A stretch of DNA of 64,000 nucleotides from Methylophaga sulfidovorans (GTDB taxonomy: Bacteria > Pseudomonadota > Gammaproteobacteria > Nitrosococcales > Methylophagaceae), in assembly GCF_900114205.1 (NCBI RefSeq), contig NZ_FOSH01000001.1, positions 186,001-250,000 on the forward strand, in the 5' to 3' direction. Under the pieces are notes generated by a model. It was not told the origin of the DNA, made no database searches, and saw only the letters and a list, made by a program, of their open reading frames with translations. Of this stretch, positions 20,370 to 29,068 are shown in pieces; position 1 is the stretch's first letter; each line of letters starts with the position of its first letter. Position numbers and translations under genes: made by a program.

Positions 20370-20933
20370 TCAACTCTGGCTAATATATGAATCCAGATAT
20401 AATGCCAGCCTAACGACATTCGTCATAGCCCTTACAGATAAGGTAGCTCCGGTAATGCCATCAATATGTTTATCCAAGCTATTATCAACCAATCCGACAT
20501 GTTGAAATTGTTGGGTGAATGCCGGGTATTTCACTTCTCCTCCCCGACTCTCACGATAAGCCAGGACTTTCACCTGCTCTACTCGATGGTCGTTAATAAC
20601 CACACCAAAAGTAATTGGCTCCTCTTTACCAATTTCCTCAAGTATCCAGACGCTTCGTTGCCCATCCCGCCAATACCGAATACGTAAACCGGCATAAGGG
20701 TGACCAAGAATATCTACAACAGTTTGTCGGACATCGCCTTTCATCCAGACAACATCACTTTGTGGAAGCGTTCCGTTAAACACCTCTGCTAAGAAAGCAT
20801 CATTGGTTTGATAAACCCCACGAGCATGGGATGCCGTCGCGGTGAGTAGTATGATTGAACATAAAAAAACGACTTGCAAACCAGAAACGACTATCTTCAT
20901 CTTATAACTACCCACCACGCCAACTTCACTCAT
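20370..20933 (-). CDS. FMN-binding domain protein, probably covalently flavinylated
   Basis: An exported protein of 187 residues (or 176 from the internal Met12, which gives a cleaner signal peptide). The FMN-binding domain contains DGITGATLSVRAM near residue 160-175, the motif in which ApbE attaches FMN to a threonine in RnfG/NqrC-type proteins. Mid-part FGVVINDHRVEQVKVLAYRE is typical of the fold. The start is three bases past the porin stop, so it is coupled to the porin, and the PepSY gene follows three bases later. Likely a periplasmic electron carrier between the PepSY protein and an outer acceptor (inference). ApbE is not in the window. Confidence 0.85.
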   Translation of the reverse strand: MSEVGVVGSYKMKIVVSGLQVVFLCSIILLTATASHARGVYQTNDAFLAEVFNGTLPQSDVVWMKGDVRQTVVDILGHPYAGLRIRYWRDGQRSVWILEEIGKEEPITFGVVINDHRVEQVKVLAYRESRGGEVKYPAFTQQFQHVGLVDNSLDKHIDGITGATLSVRAMTNVVRLALYLDSYISQS

Positions 20934-20936
20934 CCA

Positions 20937-22199
20937 TTAAAACTGATAACCCAGACCGATATTAAAGCCATCAAATTCATCGTTTTCATTCTCAGCATCC
21001 TGATCCTGATAATCAAATTTGACGACCACCTGTGGGTCTAACCACCAGTTCACACCTAAATCCCATGAACGTACTTCTGAGTCAACAGAGCTACCCGCCT
21101 GGTTATCCCATAAGCTATAGCGTGTGAAGATACCAATCGCATCGGTCAGTTTATAAGAAGGTTCTAGATACCAGCCCATCTGCTTATCTGCGCCTACCGA
21201 TTTAGGCCCGTCACCTTCTAAATGCCATGTTGCATATAGAGCACGGAAACCAAATTTTCCTTGTTGAATAGCCGTATGCGCTTCCCACAACACAGCACTG
21301 CCTGCATCGTGATCATTACCCTGTGTCACATCTTCCTGATATTGCAATGAGGTGGCAACTTCAACACCGGGAATAGCCGTCCACTTCAGTCTGCCTGTGT
21401 ATGCAAAATCACTGGCATCGGCTTCAGATACTTTTTGGCGACCACTACGAACAGAGTAATCCTTGCTAGCCGAAGTATTTAAGCCAGAAGTCATTGCGGC
21501 ATCATAAGAAAAACCCGGTGCCAACTCCCCACTAAACATCACACCGCCTTCCCACCAGGTCGTAGGAATGATGTTTTTCTCAACATTATTGCGTTCTACA
21601 CCATAAAAAGTATTTGGCTCATGCGTTTCATTCAATAAACCAATGGGGATAAGGAATAAACCTGCATTAACGCGATGCTTATCATTAAAGTCGTATTGAA
21701 TATAGGCTTGCTCAAGCTCAACTTCACCGTTTTGACCTTCACCAGAGATGGAGTGCTCTAACTCCAACTCTGAAAATAGGCGAAGTCGATCATTAAACTC
21801 ATGATTAAAAAATAAGACAAAGCGATGAAAGTCAATTTCATCCTTATCAGCGCCACTACCCTGATTCTGTAAATTATTGTAGTGCAGCTCTCCATAGCCA
21901 CCGATAGACGTCTTACTTTCTTGGGCAGCAGAGGCTTTTACGGCTTCTTCTGTTGCCACAGCTAATGCTTCAGCCGTTTCATTTGCCTGTTCAGCTTTAG
22001 CTTGTGTGGCAACGACTTGCTGTTTAAGTGTTTGATTTTCTGTTTTCAGTTCTGCGTTTTGTTGTTTAACTTCATTCAGCTGTTGTTTCATTTCTTGTAA
22101 CAACTGCCAGATTTCTTCATTTGTCGGCGTAGCTGCCTGTGCTGATGCCATTAAAGTCATCAAGGCACTCGCCAAAAGTGATTTTTTGTATTTTTGCAT
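20937..22199 (-). CDS. Outer-membrane porin with N-terminal coiled coil
   Basis: From ATG at 22199 (behind GGAAGAGAGAG) the protein has 420 residues: signal peptide (1-22, ending SAQA), a heptad-rich coiled coil (about 25-75, LLQEMKQQLNEVKQQNAEL), an Ala-rich linker, then a beta-barrel of about 330 residues beginning SIGGYGELHYNN and ending with the outer-membrane signature GLGYQF (terminal Phe). Alternating amphipathic strands such as FHRFVLFFNHEF resemble phosphate-selective/DcaP-type porins. Co-operonic FMN-binding and PepSY proteins suggest passage of an iron chelate or another redox-active solute (inference). A Fur-like box lies upstream. Confidence 0.85.
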   Translation of the reverse strand: MQKYKKSLLASALMTLMASAQAATPTNEEIWQLLQEMKQQLNEVKQQNAELKTENQTLKQQVVATQAKAEQANETAEALAVATEEAVKASAAQESKTSIGGYGELHYNNLQNQGSGADKDEIDFHRFVLFFNHEFNDRLRLFSELELEHSISGEGQNGEVELEQAYIQYDFNDKHRVNAGLFLIPIGLLNETHEPNTFYGVERNNVEKNIIPTTWWEGGVMFSGELAPGFSYDAAMTSGLNTSASKDYSVRSGRQKVSEADASDFAYTGRLKWTAIPGVEVATSLQYQEDVTQGNDHDAGSAVLWEAHTAIQQGKFGFRALYATWHLEGDGPKSVGADKQMGWYLEPSYKLTDAIGIFTRYSLWDNQAGSSVDSEVRSWDLGVNWWLDPQVVVKFDYQDQDAENENDEFDGFNIGLGYQF

Positions 22200-22245
22200 A
22201 CTCTCTCTTCCTGTTTTCAATCGTAAAAACAAGAGAAAGTATACC

Positions 22246-22264
22246 CAGATTGCGAATCACTATC
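22246..22264 (-). promoter_or_regulatory. Candidate Fur box upstream of the porin operon
   Basis: On the minus strand the site reads GATAGTGATTCGCAATCTG, matching 12 of 19 positions of the consensus GATAATGATAATCATTATC by eye. It lies about 50 bases upstream of the porin start. A related site precedes the small-gene cluster at 23050, which strengthens the call. Confidence 0.45.
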
Positions 22265-22323
22265 ACTTAGTTTTAGGTATTTTTCATATATTCATAAGGA
22301 AATATTCATATATAAAACCAGGA

Positions 22324-22542
22324 CTACATCATGACACGAAGACTGGGCTGTGATGAATGAGTTGAATTTAACTCAAACAAACCTCTGCTTATATCATGAG
22401 CAAATTGAGTAAAGTGATGTTCACTCATTCTTACCGTGATCGACCCCATTGTAAGATGCATCATCTTACAATCCGGACAATGCTGGATATCTACGGTTTT
22501 GGATTCATATATCGTTTCTGGTTTACATGCTCTGCTCGCCAT
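22324..22542 (-). CDS. Small CxxC protein, hypothetical
   Basis: A 72-residue soluble protein with HCPDCKMMHLTMGSITVRMS: a cysteine pair (22 and 25) with nearby histidines suggests one zinc or iron site. CGGAG precedes the ATG by five bases. Third in a cluster of three small genes on the minus strand (19-base gap from the previous one), directly upstream of the porin operon. I recognise the pattern as occurring in other gammaproteobacteria but cannot name a family or function. Confidence 0.6.
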   Translation of the reverse strand: MASRACKPETIYESKTVDIQHCPDCKMMHLTMGSITVRMSEHHFTQFAHDISRGLFELNSTHSSQPSLRVMM

Positions 22543-22561
22543 GGTGACTCCGTTTGAATAA

Positions 22562-22816
22562 TTAAATAAGGTAAAACGCTGTTCGCTGTTTCAGATTTCG
22601 ATGTCGGCAATAAACATCCCACCAGCTTTTGGCATAGGACTGCCAAAGTGTTTTGATGGTAAGACGATCATCTTGAGTGATTAATAAGCGGTAATTACGA
22701 CTGATTTGTAATGCCAGACATGCTGAGGGATTGAGTTGATAATAAACCACCAACTCTTTAATCGCTGCCAGCAAACATTCTCGCTGCCACTCCGGACGTT
22801 TTAGTGGCATATTCAT
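22562..22816 (-). CDS. Small hypothetical protein
   Basis: An 84-residue basic, tryptophan-rich soluble protein (for example SYAKSWWDVYCRHRN), predicted mostly helical. The start ATG overlaps the stop of the preceding small gene (ATGA), so translation is coupled. No family recognised. Its place between two other small genes and upstream of an iron-type porin operon suggests a shared regulon rather than a known function. Confidence 0.55.
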   Translation of the reverse strand: MNMPLKRPEWQRECLLAAIKELVVYYQLNPSACLALQISRNYRLLITQDDRLTIKTLWQSYAKSWWDVYCRHRNLKQRTAFYLI

Positions 22817-23001
22817 GACTTTAATTTCCTTGCTGCTGTAGAAAGCAGCATATTCCAGACCGTTTTCTTTGAGCTTCTATCAAGACAATTAAAATCAGCA
22901 GCATGAAGCTTGCCTTCACGTATCAATGTCTCTAACTTATTTTCATCAAAAGCCAGATGAATGCTATGTCGTCCTTGCGTATTAAATTGAGCTGTTTTCA
23001 T
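22813..23001 (-). CDS. Small hypothetical protein, first gene of a Fur-like-controlled cluster
   Basis: A 62-residue protein (ATG at 23001, with GGAGG five bases upstream; the GTG at 23007 is too close to that site). N-terminal half HSIHLAFDENKLETLIREG looks strand-helix, C-terminal half is a basic helix with DRSSKKTVWNMLLSTAARKL. No known family. A Fur-like site lies about 50 bases upstream, and two further small genes follow without a gap or with a short one. Confidence 0.6.
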   Translation of the reverse strand: MKTAQFNTQGRHSIHLAFDENKLETLIREGKLHAADFNCLDRSSKKTVWNMLLSTAARKLKS

Positions 23002-23049
23002 ACTCACCTCCCGCTAACAATGTGGAGATGAGTATAAATACATTTAAAT

Positions 23050-23068
23050 CTAAATGCAAATCATTCTT
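23050..23068 (-). promoter_or_regulatory. Candidate Fur box upstream of the three-small-gene cluster
   Basis: The minus strand reads AAGAATGATTTGCATTTAG, 11 of 19 consensus positions by eye, and shares the TGATTxGCA core with the site upstream of the porin. The surrounding bases are very AT-rich, so chance matches are possible. Confidence 0.45.
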
Positions 23069-23101
23069 ATTTAAAATAATGTAAAGTTTTGGGGAGTAGC
23101 T

Positions 23102-23620
23102 TTAAGGAGAATAAGATCCCGTACCGTAATAACCGTAGCCTACAAATGGCCAGTCATGTTTAGGATTATAGGGAAGACCAGACACCGGATTATTTGCTGG
23201 CCAGCGTTGATCTTTAATCAACTGAATAACGGGCAGAGTTAATTGCTTTTGATCGACAGTAATAGATTTGTGATCAACAACTTCACCTAATACTGTAACG
23301 AAGCTATCTTTTTTGTAGACTTCAGGGTCAAGAAAGTCTGCACTACGAATAAAAAAACGACCGTCACTGTCATTGCTTTCATCAGGTCGGCCTACACGGT
23401 TCAGTGGAAACTGAACAACCAGTATTTCTGATTGCTGTTCATTATTCTCAACAGCAATAATTTTGCCTCCCCAACGAACCGTTTTACCTTTATATAACTC
23501 AATATTCTCGGCGACCTGCTTAAGAGACAAATCTTCTGTCGGCGGTTTAATGGTTGGCGACATATAACTACACGCTGTCAGTGCAGACAAAACTAATATA
23601 AGTATGATGAAACGAACCAT
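23102..23620 (-). CDS. Slp family outer-membrane lipoprotein
   Basis: Lipoprotein of 172 residues with lipobox LTAC (cysteine 17 from the ATG at 23620, which has AGGAGG seven bases upstream). The body matches the Slp family: LSLKQVAENIELYKGKTVRW, the conserved GGKIIAVEN stretch, LVVQFPLNRVGRPD, and a C-terminal tail rich in Gly and Tyr (VGYGYYGTGSYSP). E. coli Slp is a starvation- and acid-induced outer-membrane lipoprotein of unclear mechanism. Single gene between YlqF and the small-gene cluster. Confidence 0.85.
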   Translation of the reverse strand: MVRFIILILVLSALTACSYMSPTIKPPTEDLSLKQVAENIELYKGKTVRWGGKIIAVENNEQQSEILVVQFPLNRVGRPDESNDSDGRFFIRSADFLDPEVYKKDSFVTVLGEVVDHKSITVDQKQLTLPVIQLIKDQRWPANNPVSGLPYNPKHDWPFVGYGYYGTGSYSP

Positions 23621-23665
23621 TGGCAAACCTCCTGTCATTAACACTTAATGAATCTATTTAAGTTC

Positions 23666-24583
23666 TTACTTCTTCTTTCTGTTCTTTTTTCGCTCAGCCT
23701 TTTTTGCTGCTTTTTCTTCTCGGGCAATTAGAACCTGTTGCCATTCTGCTTCTATCATTTCAGGCGTCTCCCAGGTTACCCTTCCCAGCATACCCGCCCG
23801 GACCTCGGTCAGAATGATTTTAGCGGTACGATCCAAATCCACCTTAGCACCAGACCTTAAGCAGCCCCGTTTGATTCCGATAGCTTCCATATTTTCGAAC
23901 GGATATTCAGTTAAGGTATCCAGGCCGAAGCGGTCTTTTAACTGTTCAGGATAAGCTTGCATCAAATACTCAACGGCATATAAGGCAATATCATCATTAT
24001 CAATTGCCGTTTCTTTTATCGCACCCGTCACGGCTAAACGATAACCACCATGAGGGTTCTCCAGATTTGGCCATAGCACGCCTGGGGTATCATGCAAGAC
24101 AACGCCTTGTTCAAGTCTGATACGTTGTTGCATTTTGGTAATAGCTGGCTCATTGCCTGTTTTTGCTATTTGGCGACCAGCAAGACTGTTAATTAATGTG
24201 GATTTCCCGACATTCGGAATCCCCATAATCATCGTGTTAATCGGTCTTCCCGCCTCCGCTTTAGACGGAACCATTTTTCGACACAGGGCGAGTAAATCAG
24301 CGATACCTTCATTTTGCTGAGCTACCATCGTCAGTGTTTTTGTATGGCTTTCTTGCTCAAAATGCTGTTGCCAACGTTCTGTCAACACGACATCAGCCAG
24401 ATCATATTTGTTCAATAACTTAATACAGGGTTTGTCCTTACGAATCTCTGCCAGCATAGGATTCTGACTACTGAAAGGGATTCTGGCGTCCAGTACTTCG
24501 ATGATTAAATCGACCTGTGGCAAGATCTCTTTCATCTCTTTACTGGCCTTGTGCATGTGGCCGGGATACCACTGAATTGCCAT
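23666..24583 (-). CDS. ylqF: Ribosome biogenesis GTPase YlqF/RbgA family
   Basis: Circularly permuted GTPase of 305 residues. The order of motifs is G4 (NKYD), G1 (MGIPNVGKSTLINSL), G3 (DTPGV), as expected for this class. The N-terminal MAIQWYPGHMHKASKEM is the family hallmark. RbgA helps late maturation of the large ribosomal subunit. The C-terminal tail is very basic (EEKAAKKAERKKNRKKK), fitting rRNA contact. Monocistronic by appearance. Confidence 0.93.
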   Translation of the reverse strand: MAIQWYPGHMHKASKEMKEILPQVDLIIEVLDARIPFSSQNPMLAEIRKDKPCIKLLNKYDLADVVLTERWQQHFEQESHTKTLTMVAQQNEGIADLLALCRKMVPSKAEAGRPINTMIMGIPNVGKSTLINSLAGRQIAKTGNEPAITKMQQRIRLEQGVVLHDTPGVLWPNLENPHGGYRLAVTGAIKETAIDNDDIALYAVEYLMQAYPEQLKDRFGLDTLTEYPFENMEAIGIKRGCLRSGAKVDLDRTAKIILTEVRAGMLGRVTWETPEMIEAEWQQVLIAREEKAAKKAERKKNRKKK

Positions 24584-24646
24584 AACTACATCTTCTTTGT
24601 TTAAACGAATCAGACCATTTTAGTCTAATTCCGTCTAAACCGCTGT

Positions 24647-27600
24647 TTAGTCATCATTCAGATATTGGCTGACATCCACTTTATCGATTTGTTGGGCCGG
24701 TAAGAATCGTTTCGCATACTGCAAATACACACCTGACTTAAGGAATAATTTAAACACCTCAGGATCAATGTGTCCGGTCTCTTTCATCTCATTTAATATG
24801 CTAAGAGCCTGACTAATAGGCATGGCTTTTTTATAGGGTCTATCCGCTGCGGTCAGTGCTTCATAGATGTCAGCAAGTACCATCACCCGCTCCGGAATAG
24901 AGAGTTCGTTTCCCATCAACTGTCTTGGGTACCCAGTCCCTAAAGCCGTTTCATGGTGAGTTGATGCATAACGAGGAACACGCTGTAATTCCTTAGGAAG
25001 TGGCAGACTCTCAAGCATTTTTATCGTGCTGATAATATGTTCATTAATTTTGAAACGGTCTTCCGCTGTCAGTGTGCCTTTTTTTATCGACAGATTATAA
25101 AGCTCACCTAAGTTATACAGACTCTCTGGCACCGTCATCTTGATACCAAATTTTTCGTCAAATTCTGTTCCGTTTACGCGCTCGATAATATGTTCTTTTT
25201 TATCTGCCAGTAAATATTCTGTCGCAGGTAGTGGTTGTGCTTGTGCGTTATAACGATTTAGCTCTATATGAGATAACCCCTGCCGATCATCAAAAAATCG
25301 CTGCCAAGTTCGTTTTGATAATTGCTCCAGTCGGGCAATATCTTCATCACTCATAAACTCACCGCCAATATTTGCTCTGGCAATAAAGGCAAAGTCATCT
25401 TGCAACTGCCGTTGCTTTTGCTGCTTAACTAAAAGTGGTTTTTCTTCATCAACATCAGGGTTATCAGAAGATAACTTACTCAGCAGAAATTCAATCTCAG
25501 CATCACGCCATAGCACTTCAAAGCGCATCCTTATTTCATGAATACGATTGTAAAGCGATTCTAATTTAGTGCCCTTATCAATGATATGCTCAGGCGTGGT
25601 GATTTTACCGCAGTCATGAAGCCAGGCCGCAACCTGAAACTCTCGCCATTCTTCTGGTGAATTAAAGTGAAAGTTTTTAAAGCTGCCAGACTCAGATTTT
25701 TCTACCTCATGCATTAGCATAAAGGCCAGCTCAGGAACGCGCTCACAATGTCCCGCGGTATGAGGTGACTTGTCATCGATAGCCTGAGCAATCACTTTTA
25801 TCATGGCATCCAATAAGTCTTGTTGTGCCTTTTCATGCTTTTGAATGGACTTGGACATGTCCATCATTGAGTTAACCAATCCTTTTAACTCAATGATCTT
25901 AGTACTCACTTTGGTGACGTTGGTATAGTCTCTTTGAGTGATTTTTCTACTTTCTTCGGCTAGCCGCCTGACTGGACCGACAAAAGGATTCGCTAATAAC
26001 CAGGACAGAGGCAGCAAACACAAAAGTGCTAATGCACTCAATAAAATGGATGTTTTAACCCTCGATATTGCCGAAGCAAAAATCGTATCGACTGGGGCGA
26101 GAATAGCCAAAATATCGGTTTTATCGTTATAAAGTGAAAATACCTTCATATAAACAAAGTATGATTTGTCACCGATATCTATAATGTTCAACCCGCTTGG
26201 CAAATCATGCTGCGCCATTTGCAGTAGTTTCTGGTAGGGTACCGCGCCTAATTGATAGTTCCTTTCGCGATTACTCCTTAACCACTTATCATCCATAGCC
26301 TCAATATACTCGGGACCTAATTTCGATAAGGCCTCATTGAACAGCGCCGTCAATTTTTCATCCGACCTGTGCAACATAAAATGTAATTGTGTGGGTAGTT
26401 CTACATCATCAAAATTCCGGACAGGTGTGATATTGACATCATCAATAAAGAACTGTTTTACGGTATAAGTCAGCACCGCCATGGTATCGATAGCTGCATC
26501 AGCCTTACCGGTCTCTACTGCATCGAACATACCTCTGACATTAGATACCTGAATAATTTGTGTCTCTGGTAATTGTTCTTCCAGTTTACTGGCTAAAAGC
26601 CAGCCTTCCGGTATGGCTACCTTCTTTCCTTTCAACCCATCAAGGTTATCAATTCTTTCTGAGGATTTGGCTGTCAAAATGCCATAAGTAACATCGAGGA
26701 AAGGAGCTGTTAAACGTCCAAACAGTCGCCTGGTTGGCTCATCAAATAATGGCTGAAGCACATCAAGGTCACGATTGAAAAACATTTCAGCCATCACTCG
26801 CCATGAAGAACCATTTACATAATGAATTTTTATACCTGTCATCTGTGAAATATAGTTCAGCGTGTCAACGGCATAACCATAGGGCGTTCCTGAAGCCGAA
26901 AAATTAATGGGTGCCCAGTCAGTCTCATTAGACACCAATAGATAAGGTATCCCCTTCACCAGCTCTTTTTGTTCATCGGTCATCTCAAAAGCCGGGGGAG
27001 CAGGCAAAGTATCTTTTTGACTTAACACATTATTGCTGGCGATTAACTCGCCATTTTTTTGATATAGATAAATTTCGGTTGAAGTATCATCGACCTGCTT
27101 TTTCAGAAACTTATCTAATGCTGCCCGGGTAATATCCAGCGCAATAACAGTGTTATTTTTTGCTAATTTTATGGAGTAGGTATTGCCTGCAATCTGCGTT
27201 ATCTGAAATAAATGGGGTGAAGATTTATGAACTTTTTCACTCGAACTATTGAGAAACCAGGGCCGATTTCGTGGATCAAATTTTGTCGGCTCCGTTACCG
27301 TTGTTCTTAACTTAAAATTATCATCGTAATACTGAACTGTCTTTTTACGTGATTTTCCCTGGCCTGATACTTTGCTAACCACCCAACTATCTTCAGTTGT
27401 TGCTTCTAAATTGCGTCGTAGAGCTGGAGAGATTTTTAGATTGCTTATCTCATAATAATCACCATTATTAAAACCAATATGGAGTGAACTGGATAGCGAA
27501 TTAGTTAGCAATGCATCGGCTAAAAGCTGTCTTTTATCGGCTGTTATCTGAGATAAATTAGACAACGATATCGTTTGGGATAATAGTTTAACCGTGTAAC

Positions 27601-27844
27601 TGGCACTCTTATCTATATCGTCAATACGGGTTTGAATATTCTTAGCCGTTTTTTCATAAATCTGTAGCGTTGATTCAGCAGCTAATTTCTTACTAAAGAA
27701 ATACTGTAGGCTGACTGCCACTGAAGCTGTAACTACGGTAGCAAATAGAAAAAAGAGTATGACTGCTGCTCGAATTGATATACGAAAATGCTTTGCCAGC
27801 TTGGTAGCTGAAACCGATAATCTTCTAATCAGCAATGAGCTCAA
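24647..27844 (-). CDS. HD-GYP-domain receptor with dCache-like and SBP_bac_3 sensor domains
   Basis: Inner-membrane protein of 1065 residues, predicted cyclic-di-GMP phosphodiesterase. Order: membrane helix (about 28-48), Cache-like sensor (about 50-280), SBP_bac_3 periplasmic binding domain (about 300-540, beginning near PYLLVSNETDWAPINF), membrane helix (about 605-625), HAMP (about 625-680), HD-GYP (about 695-1050). His743-Asp744 form the HD pair (AAWLHDCGKI). The GYP motif is HHETALGTGYP (963-973): the usual Asp of HHExxDGxGYP is Leu968. The metal ligands HH and the distal Asp in LADIYEAL remain, so activity is likely. An acidic insert of about 150 residues separates the HD and GYP halves. 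Ligand unknown, amino-acid-like solutes plausible. Confidence 0.9.
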   Translation of the reverse strand: MSSLLIRRLSVSATKLAKHFRISIRAAVILFFLFATVVTASVAVSLQYFFSKKLAAESTLQIYEKTAKNIQTRIDDIDKSASYTVKLLSQTISLSNLSQITADKRQLLADALLTNSLSSSLHIGFNNGDYYEISNLKISPALRRNLEATTEDSWVVSKVSGQGKSRKKTVQYYDDNFKLRTTVTEPTKFDPRNRPWFLNSSSEKVHKSSPHLFQITQIAGNTYSIKLAKNNTVIALDITRAALDKFLKKQVDDTSTEIYLYQKNGELIASNNVLSQKDTLPAPPAFEMTDEQKELVKGIPYLLVSNETDWAPINFSASGTPYGYAVDTLNYISQMTGIKIHYVNGSSWRVMAEMFFNRDLDVLQPLFDEPTRRLFGRLTAPFLDVTYGILTAKSSERIDNLDGLKGKKVAIPEGWLLASKLEEQLPETQIIQVSNVRGMFDAVETGKADAAIDTMAVLTYTVKQFFIDDVNITPVRNFDDVELPTQLHFMLHRSDEKLTALFNEALSKLGPEYIEAMDDKWLRSNRERNYQLGAVPYQKLLQMAQHDLPSGLNIIDIGDKSYFVYMKVFSLYNDKTDILAILAPVDTIFASAISRVKTSILLSALALLCLLPLSWLLANPFVGPVRRLAEESRKITQRDYTNVTKVSTKIIELKGLVNSMMDMSKSIQKHEKAQQDLLDAMIKVIAQAIDDKSPHTAGHCERVPELAFMLMHEVEKSESGSFKNFHFNSPEEWREFQVAAWLHDCGKITTPEHIIDKGTKLESLYNRIHEIRMRFEVLWRDAEIEFLLSKLSSDNPDVDEEKPLLVKQQKQRQLQDDFAFIARANIGGEFMSDEDIARLEQLSKRTWQRFFDDRQGLSHIELNRYNAQAQPLPATEYLLADKKEHIIERVNGTEFDEKFGIKMTVPESLYNLGELYNLSIKKGTLTAEDRFKINEHIISTIKMLESLPLPKELQRVPRYASTHHETALGTGYPRQLMGNELSIPERVMVLADIYEALTAADRPYKKAMPISQALSILNEMKETGHIDPEVFKLFLKSGVYLQYAKRFLPAQQIDKVDVSQYLNDD

Positions 27845-27990
27845 TCGATAACACCTTTAATTTATTTTAGTTGTACACAACAAAAATTACAGTACTTTTA
27901 CATTAGTTGTAAATGCTTTATCCAATATTATTGCTAATCTCATTGACGTATAATCATATATTCATTTCACTACATACTATCTAAGAAACT

Positions 27991-28557
27991 ATGCCAAAAG
28001 CGAGCGAATTAAAGAAAGGAATGGTGGTCGTTGTTGCTGACGAACCTTATGTTGTTAAAGACATTGATATTCGCAACCCATCATCACGCGGCGCATCAAC
28101 ACTGTATAAAATTCGGTTTAATCATCTCAAAACCAGACAGAAACGTGATGAGTCGTTTAAAGGTGAAGATTTTCTAAAAGAAGTGGACTGTGAACGTCAG
28201 TTAGTGCAATTTTCCTATCAGGACGGTGACAGTTACGTCTTTATGAATAATGAAAGCTTTGAGCAGTACGCTATCAATGCCTCTGACATTGAAGACACTC
28301 TGGGTTATATCCATGACGGCTTAGATAATATCGTCGCCGTTTTATTGGAACAGCAACTTGTGGCTATTGAGTTGCCAGCCGCGGTCTCTTTGACTATTGT
28401 GGAGACATCGCCAGGTATCAAGGGCGCTACGGCTGCCGCACGTACAAAACCGGCAACATTATCGACAGGCATAGAAGTTCAAGTGCCAGAATATATTGAA
28501 AACGGAGAAGTCATTAGGGTCAATACCGACACAGGTAAATTTATGTCGAGAGCCTAA
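27991..28557 (+). CDS. efpL: Elongation factor P-like protein EfpL (YeiP)
   Basis: EF-P paralogue that binds ribosomes stalled at proline-containing or other difficult motifs. The 188 residues have the KOW-like N-terminal domain and two OB domains. The loop corresponding to the modified lysine of EF-P is NPSSRGAST, with arginine at the tip, as in YeiP/EfpL rather than EF-P. The C-terminal GIKGATAAARTKPATLSTG motif matches. No EF-P modification genes are nearby. Divergent from the HD-GYP gene with about 145 bases between. Confidence 0.93.
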   Translation: MPKASELKKGMVVVVADEPYVVKDIDIRNPSSRGASTLYKIRFNHLKTRQKRDESFKGEDFLKEVDCERQLVQFSYQDGDSYVFMNNESFEQYAINASDIEDTLGYIHDGLDNIVAVLLEQQLVAIELPAAVSLTIVETSPGIKGATAAARTKPATLSTGIEVQVPEYIENGEVIRVNTDTGKFMSRA

Positions 28558-28566
28558 ACCTATCGT

Positions 28567-28941
28567 ATGAGGACACGTATCAAACATCTTGTTTTAATTT
28601 GCCTAGGCTGGATGTTTGTCGCCCTAGGCATCATTGGCGTTATTCTGCCATTGATGCCAACCACGATTTTTCTCATATTAGCATTGGCATGTTTTGCTGA
28701 AAGTTCTCCTCGGTTTCATCAAATGCTCCTCAACCACAAATGGTTCGGCCCGCCATTAAGACAGTGGCAGCAAACTCATAGCATGCGTCGTGATGTAAAA
28801 AAGAAGGTCTATTTGATCATAATTCTGTCCTTTGCTATTTCTATTGGAGCAGTCTGGGGCCGGCTTTGGTTACAAGTCATGTTATTCGTTATTGGTCTGA
28901 CTTTATTAGCCTGTATATATCGAATAAAGGAGTCCAACTAA
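28567..28941 (+). CDS. DUF454 family inner-membrane protein (YbaN-like)
   Basis: A 124-residue protein with a membrane helical hairpin near the N-terminus (GWMFVALGIIGVILPLMPTT, a DUF454 hallmark), a conserved amphipathic middle around FAESSPRFHQMLLNHKWFGP, and two more helices towards the C-terminus. E. coli YbaN belongs here; its role is unknown. It starts nine bases after efpL, so it is probably in the same transcript. Directly after its stop a decayed nitroreductase end continues in the same frame. Confidence 0.85.
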   Translation: MRTRIKHLVLICLGWMFVALGIIGVILPLMPTTIFLILALACFAESSPRFHQMLLNHKWFGPPLRQWQQTHSMRRDVKKKVYLIIILSFAISIGAVWGRLWLQVMLFVIGLTLLACIYRIKESN

Positions 28942-29058
28942 GGATGCTTTATTCTTTCAGGCATAGCACTTGGTTATGAAGATATGGATGCTGACGTTAA
29001 TCAATTTAGAACTGAACACAAAGTAGTAGAAATTTTCACTCAATTTTATGATGACTAA
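28942..29058 (+). pseudogene. Remnant of a nitroreductase C-terminus
   Basis: Immediately after the DUF454 stop codon, the same frame reads 38 codons to TAA without a start codon: CFILSGIALGYEDMDADVN and then QFRTEHKVVEIFTQFYDD. The pattern GIALGY, ED.DA.VN.FRTE and a final EEF-like segment is the usual end of FMN-dependent nitroreductases. No upstream part of such a gene exists here, so it looks like the leftover of a deletion that fused its tail next to DUF454. The ribosome binding site of the next gene lies just past its stop. Confidence 0.6.
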
Positions 29059-29068
29059 TGGAGATAAA

